Below, piece after piece: positions 53,513-64,000 of a stretch of DNA of 64,000 bases. The notes below the pieces were generated by a model. That model saw only the letters and a program-made list of their open reading frames with translations, was not told the DNA's origin and made no database searches. The translations under genes were made by a program, and so were the position numbers. Position 1 is the stretch's first letter. Each line of letters begins with the position of its first letter. The DNA is taken from the NCBI GenBank assembly GCA_030386875.1, contig CM059559.1, positions 5,267,177-5,331,176 on the forward strand, written 5' to 3'. The stretch is from Morinoia aosen (lineage: Eukaryota; Arthropoda; Malacostraca; Amphipoda; Talitridae).

Positions 53513-56500
53513 CTGAACACAGACACCATTAGTGAGCATGAGAATCTCAGTGATACTGTAGCTGCCAATGCACCTTTCATTTAACTGTCAAGGTGTTAAC
53601 TTTTATTCTCCTCAGTTAAGCAATTATCATAGAAAATCAAGTGAATTTTAGTACAAGTGGTATCACATTGGCCCAAATTTGGGTTTCTCGACAAATATTA
53701 CCCGCTACTCAATGGAGGTGCTATTACCCAAATGGAGATGCATGCATCTTAGAGAAACGAAAAAGTGAAACCAAAATAAGCGACAAATGCGAAGGCACTC
53801 GCACAGAAGGTCAGCTACACTGTGCACTGGCCTCATTCGCGTGAGAGACAGAGAAGTCCAGAAAAAAGATAAAACCTGCCTCACTACAAATACAAGCACA
53901 CAACGGATTTCCGCAACAAGCGTAACTGATTTTGCGCTGGAGTTATGAGACTTGCAAGTGATGTGACTGAGCGAAAATTGTGAAGGCCTGTCGCACGTTT
54001 GCACTGACGCAGTGATCAGGCAACTCCTGACAGGATATTGACCACAACAGCAACTACAAATGAAGTTCTATCGCATAATGCGCATGAAAAATCGGCAACA
54101 GACTTTGAAAAAGAGTCAAATTGAAAATGGAAGCAAGGTACCGAATAAGTTACACTAATGAACTGAAAACAAAACACCCAATTGAATATTTCGTGTTAAA
54201 AAATTCACTGTAAAATAATCATGCTTGAGAACTCAGGCACGAAATTTTGTGAGATAAGAAATTAGAATACAGGTTTTTATGATAAATTGCTAGAGAAGGA
54301 TATTGACAAAAAGTACCCCTAAAATTCTAGTATTAGAGGCACCAGTGACCAATATAGCGAGGAAGCGGAGAAGTAGACCTACTAAACTCGACACTAAACC
54401 CACAACCAATCCTCAGAATTATCTTGTCTCAAAACGAAAAGAGTACTTTTCTACAGTTAAGTTTTTATCACAAAGCCATGCCTGCAATCACGCTATTGCT
54501 ACAGGAACTTGGTCTAGGTAGGTGCAGCTGCTGTCAAAAAGCGCAGGACCTCAGAAGTGCTGATGAAATGAATGGAGTCAGCATTTTTCAACTAGACAAG
54601 TTCACTTTTCCTGCTCCTCTGAGGAACTAAACCATAATTCATCAAACTTTAAGAAAGCATTTTATGTTCTCATTTCAAACATTCCTATTATAAGCTACTT
54701 AACAAGGAATAATGAAATTTTTAAAAAAAATTAACGACTGATCACTTTCAATTTTTCAAAGAAACAGCTACGAAAAATCATACGACAGAAATGAGGGAGA
54801 GATTTCATTTCTTAGTTCATGTCATTCTATCCACGCACTACCCAGGTCCAGCCGAATACATCAAAATGTACTATTAACAACTCGTGATGAGTCATCAAAA
54901 AATCACGTGAGTCAAGAAAAAATCGATACCTAACCAGTATTGAATATCAGTTTGAGCATGTTATTGCCAGCCTACTTCAACAAAAGAATTGGAAACGTGA
55001 AAAACAATAAGTTTCAAGAAAGGAAGAACACAAAAAGCACATTGAAAACACGTCCACTTTGGAGCACCCCTCTGAAAACCATCGAAAACGAAACCAATCC
55101 CATAAAGACATCTTCAACTCGAACTTTAGAGCGCCATGACAGTCTCAATGGACAATAACTGCGCCATTACCTGGAACATATCAAGCTGGGAAGCGCCGTC
55201 CTGGTGCGGCCCGAAGAGCAGCACTTTGCTGTCAGCGGTGACGAGGGGCTGGAGTTTGCAGGGTGAGTTCTTGAAGTCAGCTCGCTCGAGGCCGCGGGAC
55301 GCCAGGGACTTGGGGTGGTAGTACACCAGCGCGCCGCCCCACAGCTGCACCTGCACCGCGGTAGACGAAACAAGGGTGAGTCATTTCTATACGGGAAAAA
55401 ATAACTCCTGTTCTTTGGCTAGTCAATAGAACGGCTTTATTTCAAATAAAGTTTATGGCGTCACCATTGCGACATGTCTTTAGGCCAATAGTTTCACCAG
55501 ATTCGGGGCCAGCAGTGTTTTCAGATGCAATATGAGAGCTGCTATTGGTTCGTTGCCATGACATCAGCACTACCACACGGCCAACGAAAAAAACTGGTTT
55601 AACTCTACCTTGTTTCTTCTACCGTAACCTACACGCAACCCAGTTCAGCCCGCTCATATTGCACTCACACACTCGCTTCCACTTGTAGCCTTTTGAATGC
55701 TTTTGTTAACATTTCTACGCTGGAAATGGGATCTCCTGTAGCTCCACTTGAATAATATGATGAGATGTGCACGTGATAGGAGGCGATTATTCTAGTTTTG
55801 CAAATTCAACGAATATCGGCAAATCATATGTGTACAAGTACGTATTTTATATGAATATCATGAAACAATGGAAGACGCCTATTTTGACTAGCACAAAGAC
55901 GAATACTACGAATACAGGTTTCAGCAAAGAAGTACATTTTTATTTAAATTTGATAGTTTGCTTACTACTACCACAAACATTGAGATGTTATGAAGATAAA
56001 TACAAATCAGGTAATAGAAAGTCCTTTTAAATTATAATTTACCAATACTTCAAACATTGAGACGTCATGAAGGGTTACAAACAAAAAGAAAGAACGATTC
56101 TTGATTGAATTTCACTTGATTAAATTTCAAACACTCAAACAACATGACCGTAACAATACAACCCGGAAGCCATATTGAGTTACCAATGATCATCATTTCT
56201 TGATGCTGCAGCCACGACTTCACGGAAACCTCCATTACGATTTTTTCTCAAGATTTGAAATTGAAATAAAATTTTCTAGCAGGGCATTTTAAAAAGTCAC
56301 AAAAATCCTCAGAAGTTATATTTGCTCCGGTAGGTTGATTTGTAAGGTCACACATATAAAATACCGATAAAATTTAAGTTGATGCACAGACACACAAAAA
56401 GCAAACCCGAAAACAAACAAAATGCCATACTACATTAATCCCTCCAGAAACACACTAACCCCTCACACACGCAGTTCAGATGAACCACAGCCAGTTACCC

Positions 56501-58117
56501 AGTATCTGTGCCAGGCGAAAATCGAGGGCTTCGGATGTCAAACTTTGCAATCCAATAAACAAAATGCACTCCTACATTAATCCCTCCAGAAACACATTAA
56601 CCCCTCACACACGCAGTTCAGATGAACCACAGCCAGTTACCCAGTATCTGTGCCAGGCGCCGACGGGCGGCTTTCTGCCATCTTTGAGGACGGTCTTGCG
56701 GCGCAGCGGACCCTGCATGACGCAGCTGTCGCGCCCTCGCTGCACCGCCGCCACCGCCTCGCACTCCTCCGTCGACACGCCCGACCTGATCCAGTGTTGC
56801 TCTTACTGCCATTGTTTGTGCTAATAATAGAATTTTTTTCTTTGAATCACTACTATTTTCATAATGGGTAACGATGATGTTTTCATTTTATTTGAGATCC
56901 TCACTACCTTTCTTGTCAGTGTTGCTCTCTATCGTTTCTTTTTCTACCGTCACTATTTCAATTTTGGTAACGCTAATTCTAATGTTTCTTTCTCCTCATC
57001 ACTACTGTTATTACCATTTTTGACATTATTTCATATGAATTTTTCGTCCTAAATAGCAGTTGTGTCCTCCAAAATGCCGGAAAACTTGAAAAATAAATGA
57101 AAATTCTGGGTAAATAACGGGCTGCTTAGTTTCTGCAACTGTTAATTCTAGTGTTACTTTGTTATTCTCTCTTCTATCACCATGAATACTTTTAATTCTA
57201 TTCTTACTTGGCACTCATTATTTCCAATACGACTGTTAGCATTACTGTCACAACGTAAGCTGAACTCCCGGTAGAGAAAAATGAACGGTAGAGAAAAAAT
57301 ATATTCCATTCAATTTCCAATTTCTGTTGGGAATAAAAAATTCTACAGTGAAATAATTCTATGCTAAGTTGGCAATGTCACTCATGTGACAGCTCTGCCT
57401 CATTCCACGTTCCGTGGAACACTTATTATAACCTTCATAGTGTACACAATCTAAAATAAACCAAATGCTTCCGTACGAGTCTTCAACATCTTCCGCATTT
57501 TTACTGATCACTCTACTGCTACCATCACGTCATACAAATGGTTGCCAGATTCGTGATATGAATAAGAGGAAGGAGAGCACAAGTGAAGCTGAAACTCAAC
57601 GAACGTAAAGAGTTTCCCCTATAATCTTTTCCGCCCATCTTTTCCATTTTCTATAATGATCAGAGGAGCTGCTCTACACTGATGAGAAAACTAAGGATAT
57701 AGAACTGGAAGCGAACCAGGATCTTACTAGCCCAAAGTGCGACGCTTTGCCCCCGCGCCATGAAGTAACACGACCTCAAGCGACTCAAACCCTACTTACC
57801 AGCTGCGGGTGAGCAGCGTGCGGTTCGAGCTCCCTTGCGCCGCCCCGCCGTTGCTGGCGGCGGCGGCGATATCGAGGGCCGCGCCCGCCACCGCCGCAGC
57901 GCCGGTGCCGTTGACGCAGTGGGTCATGAGGCTGGAGGGCGGCGGAGGCGGGATGAGAGAGAGAGGCTCGAGTTCGGAGTCGTCGAGGAGGTGTTTGGAG
58001 CCGTGGTGGCTGGGACAGGAGGGGTCGTGTGCGATGGCGCCTCCGAGGCTAGACAGGGAGTCGCATCTCGACCCCTCCGAAGAGGAGGTCGTCGTTATCG
58101 AGCAGCCGCGGAAGATG
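53372..58117 (-). CDS. RalGPS: RalGPS, C-terminal part (Ral guanine-nucleotide exchange factor with PH domain)
   Basis: Four exons (58117-57800, 56785-56641, 55350-55171, 53512-53372) join in phase (2, 0, 0) into about 228 residues. The first part is a Ser/Pro-rich linker with a PPPPPSS stretch, matching the SH3-binding region of RalGPS. Then follows the whole PH domain: VMQGPLRRKTVLKDGRKPPV, GAWHRYW, VQLWGGALVYYHPKSLASRG, DMFQ, SNTIYKFRAPSVAAARCWLS with the conserved late tryptophan, ending ENLISFE. The family has an N-terminal CDC25-type RasGEF domain that activates Ral GTPases, a proline-rich segment and this C-terminal PH domain, which targets membranes and influences activity. The catalytic domain is not in this window. 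Recognition is from memory of the vertebrate RALGPS1/2 PH domain, without an alignment. Confidence 0.92.
53513..55170. other. RalGPS intron, nothing recognised
   Basis: No exon, transposon or tandem repeat could be identified here. Confidence 0.45.
55171..55350 (-). CDS. RalGPS: RalGPS exon: middle of the PH domain
   Basis: 180 bp, phase 0 on both sides, donor GTAATG. The peptide runs VQLWGGALVYYHPKSLASRG to LLFGPHQDGASQLDMFQ. The acceptor CGCGGTGCAG lies in the target duplication of the MITE 55357-55626, six bases from the element's end, so the upstream pyrimidine tract is MITE sequence. Confidence 0.93.
55357..55626 (-). mobile_element. hAT-type MITE, copy B, at a RalGPS splice acceptor
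   Basis: 270 bp, inverted relative to copy A. Ends CGCGGTAGACGAAACAAGG and CCTTGTTTCTTCTACCGTA. The 8-bp flanks ACCTGCAC (55349-55356) and ACCTACAC (55627-55634) differ at one base and straddle the intron-exon border at 55350/55351. The internal blocks shared with copy A (TTTATTTCAAATAAAG-like, AGGCCAATA, and AAACTGGTT blocks) confirm the family. Confidence 0.9.
55635..56415. other. RalGPS intron, nothing recognised
   Basis: AT-rich intron sequence without repeats or exons that I can support. Confidence 0.45.
56416..56659 (-). repeat. 142-bp duplication spanning a RalGPS 5' splice site
   Basis: 56416-56517 and 56558-56659 match with a few differences at an offset of 142 bp. Each includes the last 19 nt of the PH exon (CGCCTGGCACAGATACTGG on the gene strand), the donor GTAACT and about 80 bp of intron. 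The left copy is an intronic decoy with its junction at 56498/56499. Confidence 0.93.
56641..56785 (-). CDS. RalGPS: RalGPS exon: start of the PH domain
   Basis: 145 bp. The peptide SGVSTEECEAVAAVQRGRDS continues CVMQGPLRRKTVLKDGRKPP and VGAWHRYW. The acceptor ACTGGATCAG has a poor pyrimidine tract but is the only AG that gives the required phase 2. Donor GTAACT. The end of the exon and the donor are duplicated in the intron. Confidence 0.88.
57800..58117 (-). CDS. RalGPS: RalGPS exon: Ser/Pro-rich linker
   Basis: Acceptor TGCCACCCAG, donor GTAAGT, 318 bp. The peptide includes SITTTSSSEGSRCDSLSSLG, DDSELEPLSLIPPPPPSSLM, an alanine-rich stretch and NRTLLTRS, ending in phase 2. The proline run is the likely SH3-ligand motif. 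Open frames on the + strand over this exon are shadows of its high GC content. Confidence 0.88.
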
Positions 58118-58989
58118 CTGGGTGGCAAGCGTGGTCGTTAGGCTCATCATACTCCTTCCATGTTGTCGTGGCATTTTCAATCAGAATATTATTCACTTGA
58201 AATAGCTTCTTATGAATATATCACGTAAGTTATTACAGCCTTGCACTTAGAGAATTATAAATTCTATGTCTTGGTATCTTCAACGAGAATTTCATAGTTT
58301 GAAACACATTTCTAAGGGACAACTCACGTATTGTTATAACAATTTTGCACTCATAGCATTTTTAATATAACTATTTACAATTAAAAAGAGATTTTAGCGG
58401 ACATGTTACGTAATTTTTGTGAAAATGTTACTTTTTATAAAACATTTCATACGAAAGTTAGTGACTCAGAATTGGAATTCTTGTTTCGAAAATTCAGTAT
58501 AAATAGTTGAGAAATCAATGTGGATAGATCAGCTGCATTACTTATATAAGATAACGCACGAATGCGTGCTCACTGAACGAAAAAATTAGTTAATGAGTTA
58601 ATGAACGAAGAAATTAGCGCCACAAACATGTGGGCAACTTCACTTCACATGAGCAAATTTTTCTCACACAATACTGAGGAAATATTTTGAAGGAAATAAT
58701 TATTTCTGGAATTTTTCCAATTACTTGGAAATAATTTTTAGCATATATTTACATTTACGATAATTGCAGGCAAAAGTGAAGTAATTGCGTGAAAAATGAA
58801 CAGATTCCAACGATCCGAGTGGCGCAAATTTGGTGACAATAAAAAATATCTATCATACATCAGGTAGCAATTGTTAGCCACATCCTACGGGCGACACAGA
58901 ACGGTTATTTTGAGAATATCACATTTTACACAGAATAAATAAATTAATCGGTGTTAGTTAGTTATTGGAATTTTGAAAAAATTCATAGA
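58118..58989. other. RalGPS upstream intron
   Basis: AT-rich, with no RasGEF-domain exon found. The rest of the gene must lie further right, probably outside the window. Confidence 0.5.
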
Positions 58990-59002
58990 AGGCCATTTGT
59001 TA

Positions 59003-59363
59003 GTTTATTAGTTTAGTTTATTAGTTAGTTTAAGCCTCCCTATCCTCAACAATGAGATGTAAAGAGAGGAAGGAAGAAGGCACCATTTAGTATGGAGTTA
59101 AGGGAACGTGGAATCTATGCAGAAAGGGCACAGAAACAGAAAGCTAAGAAAGAAGTTCATGAAACAAGAAAAAGTTGAAGAAAAAAGTAGTAGGCGGTGA
59201 AAAACAGGACAGCAGTGAACCGAAAAAAGATGGTCCGTAACACAACAAAACCTATTCTATTTTAACAAAAAGAAAGCCTACCTAACCTTTAGCTCGGGCC
59301 CTCACATTGTCCCCCTGGGAGCGCTAGTTCCCATAGATACAATAATTGTATCCCCCTGAGGGG
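59003..59363 (-). mobile_element. TAATC-tailed retroposon with 13-bp target duplication
   Basis: 361 bp between exact duplications AGGCCATTTGTTA (58990-59002 and 59364-59376). The tail has a longer TTAGTTTATTAGTTTAG run than sister copies, as expected for a variable 3' tail. Confidence 0.92.
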
Positions 59364-59599
59364 AGGCCATTTGTTAACGATTCACTGAAGAAACAGTCGT
59401 CTCATCTTACGATTGAGAGAAGCTGTTTCAAGCATAAACACATTTCCCTACCCTCAGCTCTCACACTGAACAAAGCAATAAATTAGAACATTAGTATTAT
59501 AAGTATGAACAAAATAAGTCAGGGTTTAACCATGACTGTAAATGACCAAAACCTCGATCAATAAACAAGCCAGGCTGAAGATCCGACAGCAAAACACCA

Positions 59600-60015
59600 A
59601 AATGGCAAAACTGAACGGTACATCAAAACACCGAGTCAACCAGCCCCTCATAATAACTCCAGTGCACAAAGCCACAATCAAATTTTTACCAACGTCTGCA
59701 AAAGAAACTTCTACAAGAATGAGCCCAAAACACCATGTATAAAAACGAGAACCAAGAGTCATGTTTAAAGGCTTTGATTTAAGGAATGCACCGAGTAAAC
59801 CCATTTATCTAGCTGAGCTTAGAACTTCAGCGCACAAAGCCACAATCAAATTTTTACCAACGTCTGCAAATGAAATTTCCACCAGAACGAGCCCAAAACA
59901 CCACGTGGAGGAGAAACAGAACCAATCGAAGAGTTTGGACTTAATGAATACACAGAGTACACCCATTTCTTTACTTGAGCCTAGGACAAATTCACAGCAA
60001 TGTGGTTTGGAGTCA
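59600..60015 (-). repeat. 168-bp tandem repeat with conserved - strand frame
   Basis: About 2.4 units with a period near 168 bp (56 codons). On the - strand the units read WCFGLILVEVSFADVGKNLI and WCFGLVLVEISFADVGKNLI. A stop codon in one unit interrupts the frame. No family is recognised. Confidence 0.7.
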
Positions 60016-60485
60016 AATTCTACTTTAGGCTCAATTAAATGAATGTTTATTAAGGATGTGAGTAAACAGTACACAAGCCGAAGAAGCTCCGTCAGTTTTG
60101 TGTAAACCTGTCAATTTCAACTGTGCTGTCATTTTCAAATGTTCACCGTCAATTTTTAGTGTGCTCTCGTAATCTCAAGTAAAGAATGAATCAGGCCTCA
60201 TCACAAATACAAGATAAAAATATCGGCAGTCACCCTTTCTGCAAAGTGTTCGTTTACGTAGTTAGAACCTAAAGCTCCGCAAGGTGAGTCTCTGAGAAGT
60301 GTGATAATGACAGTCTATAAAAATGAGCGAGCTTACAAGCAGACGTCGATCAACCACAAGAACGACAAAACCAAGATCAAGTGAAGTCAAACCAACACCA
60401 GATGCACAGCCAGCTCTCTGCTGAGACCGCCTGCAAGTAAGAACTCTGTGGGCAAAGCGAGGCTCAAAGAATGTCCTTAGAATAC

Positions 60486-60833
60486 ATTAGAAGTTAGTTT
60501 GAGCTCTCCAAACTACAAGAAAAGTGTCCTCTGAGAGCAATAGGAGGGAGGCACTATTTTGTGTAGAGAATGGGAGTCTACGCACAAGGTGTGTCCCCAC
60601 ACTCCGCGCATAGGAAAAAAACAAGACAAAAAGAAGTTCATGAAACAAGATAAAATTCAATGAAGACAAGTAAAACGACCTGAAAAAGGGCAGAAGTGAG
60701 CCGAAAAAATTACCCGTTACAATAGATCTATTTTATTTCTATATCAAGTTTTCTACCAAACCTTGAGCTCAGGACCTTACCCCTTCTCCCTGGGAGCGCT
60801 ATTTCCAGACACGGTGATAGTATCCTCTTGAAT
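60486..60833 (-). mobile_element. TAATC-tailed retroposon, diverged copy
   Basis: Tail side AAGTTAGTTTGAGCTCTCC; keeps TTCATGAAACAAGATAAAA, GTGAGCCGAAAAAATTAC and CCTGGGAGCGCTATTTCC. About 20-25 percent diverged by eye. Confidence 0.7.
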
Positions 60834-60835
60834 GA

Positions 60836-62504
60836 GTTTTTTTAAAGAATGAATAATGTGAGTATGTATGATGAATGAAGAACCGAACTCTGGAAACTTT
60901 AGAACAAAATTTAATTAAAAAAATAAAATAAAATAAATGCAACACATAATGACGAAATCAAATTCAACGAACAAACAAGAATAATAAGAAGATAAAATTG
61001 GTCGACGCAAAAATAAAGAAAGTCATACAAGCAAACGCATAACGTACGAAGCGCGCACGAACAAACATTCGAACACACACATAACATATCAAAGAACTTA
61101 TTCTTATCATAACATAAACGCAAAGCATGTAACATGCAACAACTCGCTTACGAGAGGGGATTCATTCTTTACACATAGTCGTGACAGATCATGCACGGAA
61201 CTTCATTGCAATAAAACATGGAAGGTCGCAAATTTAACCTCCATAACCCACGCTTGATATATATTCGCCCGAACTGTATCACGAGTTCACAAATCAAGGA
61301 AAATGAACAATCCCTTTCATTGAACATTTTAGAATTTAATAATAAACCACAGCTTTTGACATCTAAAAGTAATATCGACGGTGATTTGCCCAAAATCGCG
61401 ACGTTTTTCTTGCGGTAGTTTTTGTGAATATATTTTGTCTCAAGCATAACAAGTGAAAGTGAACCTCGCACGCAGCAAGGACTAATTACGTCAGCACTAG
61501 TGCACTTATTGGATCCCCAGTGCTCAGAAGTAAACACGAATAAGCCGCTGAAACGTGTCTACAGACAATTTTATCAGCAACATGTCTACAGAAAATGTTT
61601 TGTGTTTGTGCTACACGAATAAGCCGTTAAAAGTCTTGAGGCTATTGGATGCAGAACATGTCTACAGACAATGTATCATGTCTATGTTCGTGTAACACAA
61701 CATACCTGAGGACAACGACAGACAACATACCATCCCTGGGGACAATTTTGCTTTTGCGTCCAGTATTCAAAGTATGCTGCAGCAGATCAAGTCGAAGATG
61801 GCAACGAGCCCAGAGGGAACATCATGCAAAACACATCTATGGTGTTGACAAAAGAGGCAATGGAATCGGAACCAAGGAAAAGTAACCTTTGTGTCACCAA
61901 CTAACTCATCTCACATTCTTTTCGCAAAAATAATTTTTTTCTCATATACGGAAAACAGCTGTAAAAGTTTCGGCTATAAATTCCAACATATTCCAACAAA
62001 ACACACTACTTTCAAAAGTTAGTCGACGTATAAAGGCAAATTCGAGTGGACTATAAAGAGGCCACATGGAATCGAATTTCTAAACTATTTACATCATCGT
62101 AAAGATACTGTTGACAACGTAAGTACTTTTTAGAGCACTTACGCAGCCAGCGGCACCGCTAGAACGATGAAAATGAGCTAGGATTCGGGCACATATCAAC
62201 AACGTAGGTAGAAGACGAAATTATTAATTAAGTTCTTTTCCCCCTATTACCTTCTTAGTTGAACTACTTAGTAGGAAAGATAGTCCTAATATTGAAATTA
62301 TTAATTTACAGCATCACTCGCTAGTTACCGATCGCGCAACGACCCGCGTGAACTGAATATTTAACCCAGTAACGGCCCCAAATGTTTTGCTTTAAAAGGA
62401 AACATTACGGTAATTTTATTTGAATGATCATTCAAGAAACTCGGTACGGTGTGAACTGTTCATCGAAGCATTTAGAATAAAAGAACGATGTTAGTGATTT
62501 CCTA
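60836..62504. other. Non-coding, nothing recognised
   Basis: AT-rich sequence. Short repeated phrases (AACATGTCTACAGA and CACGAATAAGCCG) occur at 61540-61690. No exon with splice sites could be identified. Confidence 0.4.
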
Positions 62505-62516
62505 ACGTCCTTCAGA

Positions 62517-62635
62517 ATTATCATCATTATTATACAAGAAAGTTTTAGCCTCCCTTTACCACGACCAAGATGTTCCAAGAGAGGAAGGTTGAAGGCACCA
62601 TTTAGTATGGAATTGAGGGAACGCAGAATCTATGC
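62517..62635 (-). mobile_element. 5'-truncated retroposon with target duplication
   Basis: Only about the 3'-most 100 bp of the family are present, between duplications ACGTCCTTCAGA (62505-62516 and 62636-62647). The tail is ATTATCATCATTATTATAC-like. Confidence 0.85.
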
Positions 62636-62805
62636 ACGTCCTTCAGAAAGACGTTGGTCGATAAAGGTTCAAGACCACATAAAACTTTGCACGAATATCA
62701 GTGAAGCCAAACATTCAGAAACGCAAATTTCAAAATGAAAAATAATCATGCCGAACTCGAATCCCCTACTCAGGTTACGCATGTTATCCAGAAAATTATC
62801 TCTAG

Positions 62806-63131
62806 AACAGTCTCCCTAACCGCCAGACAGGCGTTCTTAAGAGACGAAGGCACCATCTATAGTATGTACTGAAGTGAAAGGGTAAACTATCCACAAGGTG
62901 CATAAAAACAGTAACTTAAGAAAGCAGTTCATGAAAGAAAAGTTGAAGAAAAAATCAGTGGACGCTGAAAAACAGGATAGCAATGAACCGAAAAAAGGTG
63001 GTCCTTAACTAGACAACACTTTTTTCTAATTTAAACAAAAGGAAGGCCTACTTAACCTTCAACTCGGGACCTCACTTGTTTCCGCTGGGAGCGCTCGTTC
63101 CCGTAGACACTAGCTGTGTTCCCTTGAGGGG
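62806..63131 (-). mobile_element. TAATC-tailed retroposon, diverged copy
   Basis: Recognisable from AGTCTCCCTAACCGC to TTCCCTTGAGGGG, including GGATAGCAATGAACCGAAAA and CGCTGGGAGCGCTCGTTCCC. The tail is eroded. Confidence 0.75.
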
Positions 63132-63132
63132 T

Positions 63133-64000
63133 TTGAATAGACATTACGTCTTAGAACATGTTACAAGACGCTAGCATTGTTTTCAAATGTTTCAACGCAC
63201 CTTAAACTATGGCAAATGGCAATTGACCAATAACAGACTATAGGGAAGAATAGAGTTGAGATATATCGATATAGAGAACAGCTGAGATATACCAATTCAA
63301 CAGAACTTCAATACCAGGACGCACTAAAACTCACCCTGTCATAGTCGAAAAAAAAACCGAACGTGTCAACAAAAATCTTACGTTTTCAAAGTAGTCACCA
63401 CAGTGATTCATTGGAACTTCCACGAAAGAAGTACAGGAGAAGAACAAAACTCAAGTCCAGAAAATGAATTCCCAAGGTACTCCCATGAAGCGAGACACGA
63501 ATTTTGGGGCACAAATACAAGCATTATTAACCCATAATGAAGGTTCATGCAAACGATGCAGGTCGTATTGATTAATCGTTCTGACATCGTATTGATTACG
63601 TGATGTTCGCTTTAAGTTTATGCTAAGCGAGGGAAATTAGTTAAAAGCGCTTAATAAAGTTCAAATTATGCGGCTAAAAGTTTTCTTTGACGACAGCACG
63701 TACTTGGAGCAATATTACGACACTGTACGCGCAAACGCTCATTTTCGTTACAAATGTGACATGTTAAACTCAAATAATAGACTTAATTACTTTTTCTGAG
63801 CCTAAATCCTCCTGAAATTATGATTCATGTAAACTATTACTCCAGCGTTTGTGACCCCCGTAACTGCGTCAGTGCTGACGTCGCCCGCAGTTACTCAGAT
63901 GAGACGGTATCCACCCTACCGACCGCTGCACCATCCACTGAAGTTAGTGACATCTCAACCTATACTCGTAAATTGTTTTCGAATCCACGAGGCACTTTCT
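63133..64000. other. Right edge, nothing recognised
   Basis: AT-rich sequence; a GC-richer stretch at 63850-63940 has no supportable exon. Probably RalGPS intron. Confidence 0.4.

Noticed and set aside
57809-58200. 110-121 aa + strand ORFs in GC-rich DNA
   Set aside because: Antisense of the RalGPS linker exon, which has matching splice phases and family features.

Overview
This window is nuclear DNA of an animal, most likely an insect or another arthropod; the species cannot be told from it. Coding sequence appears only as short GC-rich exons (75 to 318 bp) bounded by AG/GT splice sites and scattered in AT-rich introns. The rest is retroposons, MITEs and minisatellites. There are no operons or ribosome-binding sites, and almost every long open frame lies in simple-sequence repeats.

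Three protein-coding genes can be supported. (1) The terminal exon of an unrecognised + strand gene lies at 1093-1278. (2) Twelve exons of a - strand gene (39120 down to 10735) join in phase into about 493 residues of a type I membrane glycoprotein: a helical N-glycosylated ectodomain, three CCP/sushi domains, one transmembrane segment and a short cytoplasmic tail. Its 5' end is not identified. (3) The last four exons of a - strand RalGPS gene (58117 down to 53372) encode a proline-rich linker and the complete C-terminal PH domain of this Ral GTPase exchange factor. Its RasGEF domain lies beyond the right edge. Genes 1 and 2 converge; genes 2 and 3 lie in tandem.

Layout: 1-1.3 kb, a foldback MITE and the end of gene 1; 1.3-10.5 kb, repeat-rich intergenic DNA; 10.5-39.1 kb, the sushi gene, whose introns carry at least ten tandem arrays and, between its first two recognised exons, about 9 kb of AT-rich repeats holding a non-coding LTR retrotransposon; 39-53 kb, a retroposon-dense interval; 53-58 kb, RalGPS; 58-64 kb, retroposon-rich sequence that probably belongs to RalGPS introns.

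The most striking feature is that several tandem duplications span 5' splice sites and copy the end of the coding exon together with its GT donor: about 10 copies of 48 bp, about 22 copies of 25 bp, and one 142-bp duplication in RalGPS. In addition a 270-bp hAT-type MITE sits on a RalGPS splice acceptor, with its target duplication straddling the intron-exon junction. A retroposon family of about 350 bp, with clear 9-13 bp target duplications and a TAATC-type tail, is present in about 16 full, decayed or truncated copies.
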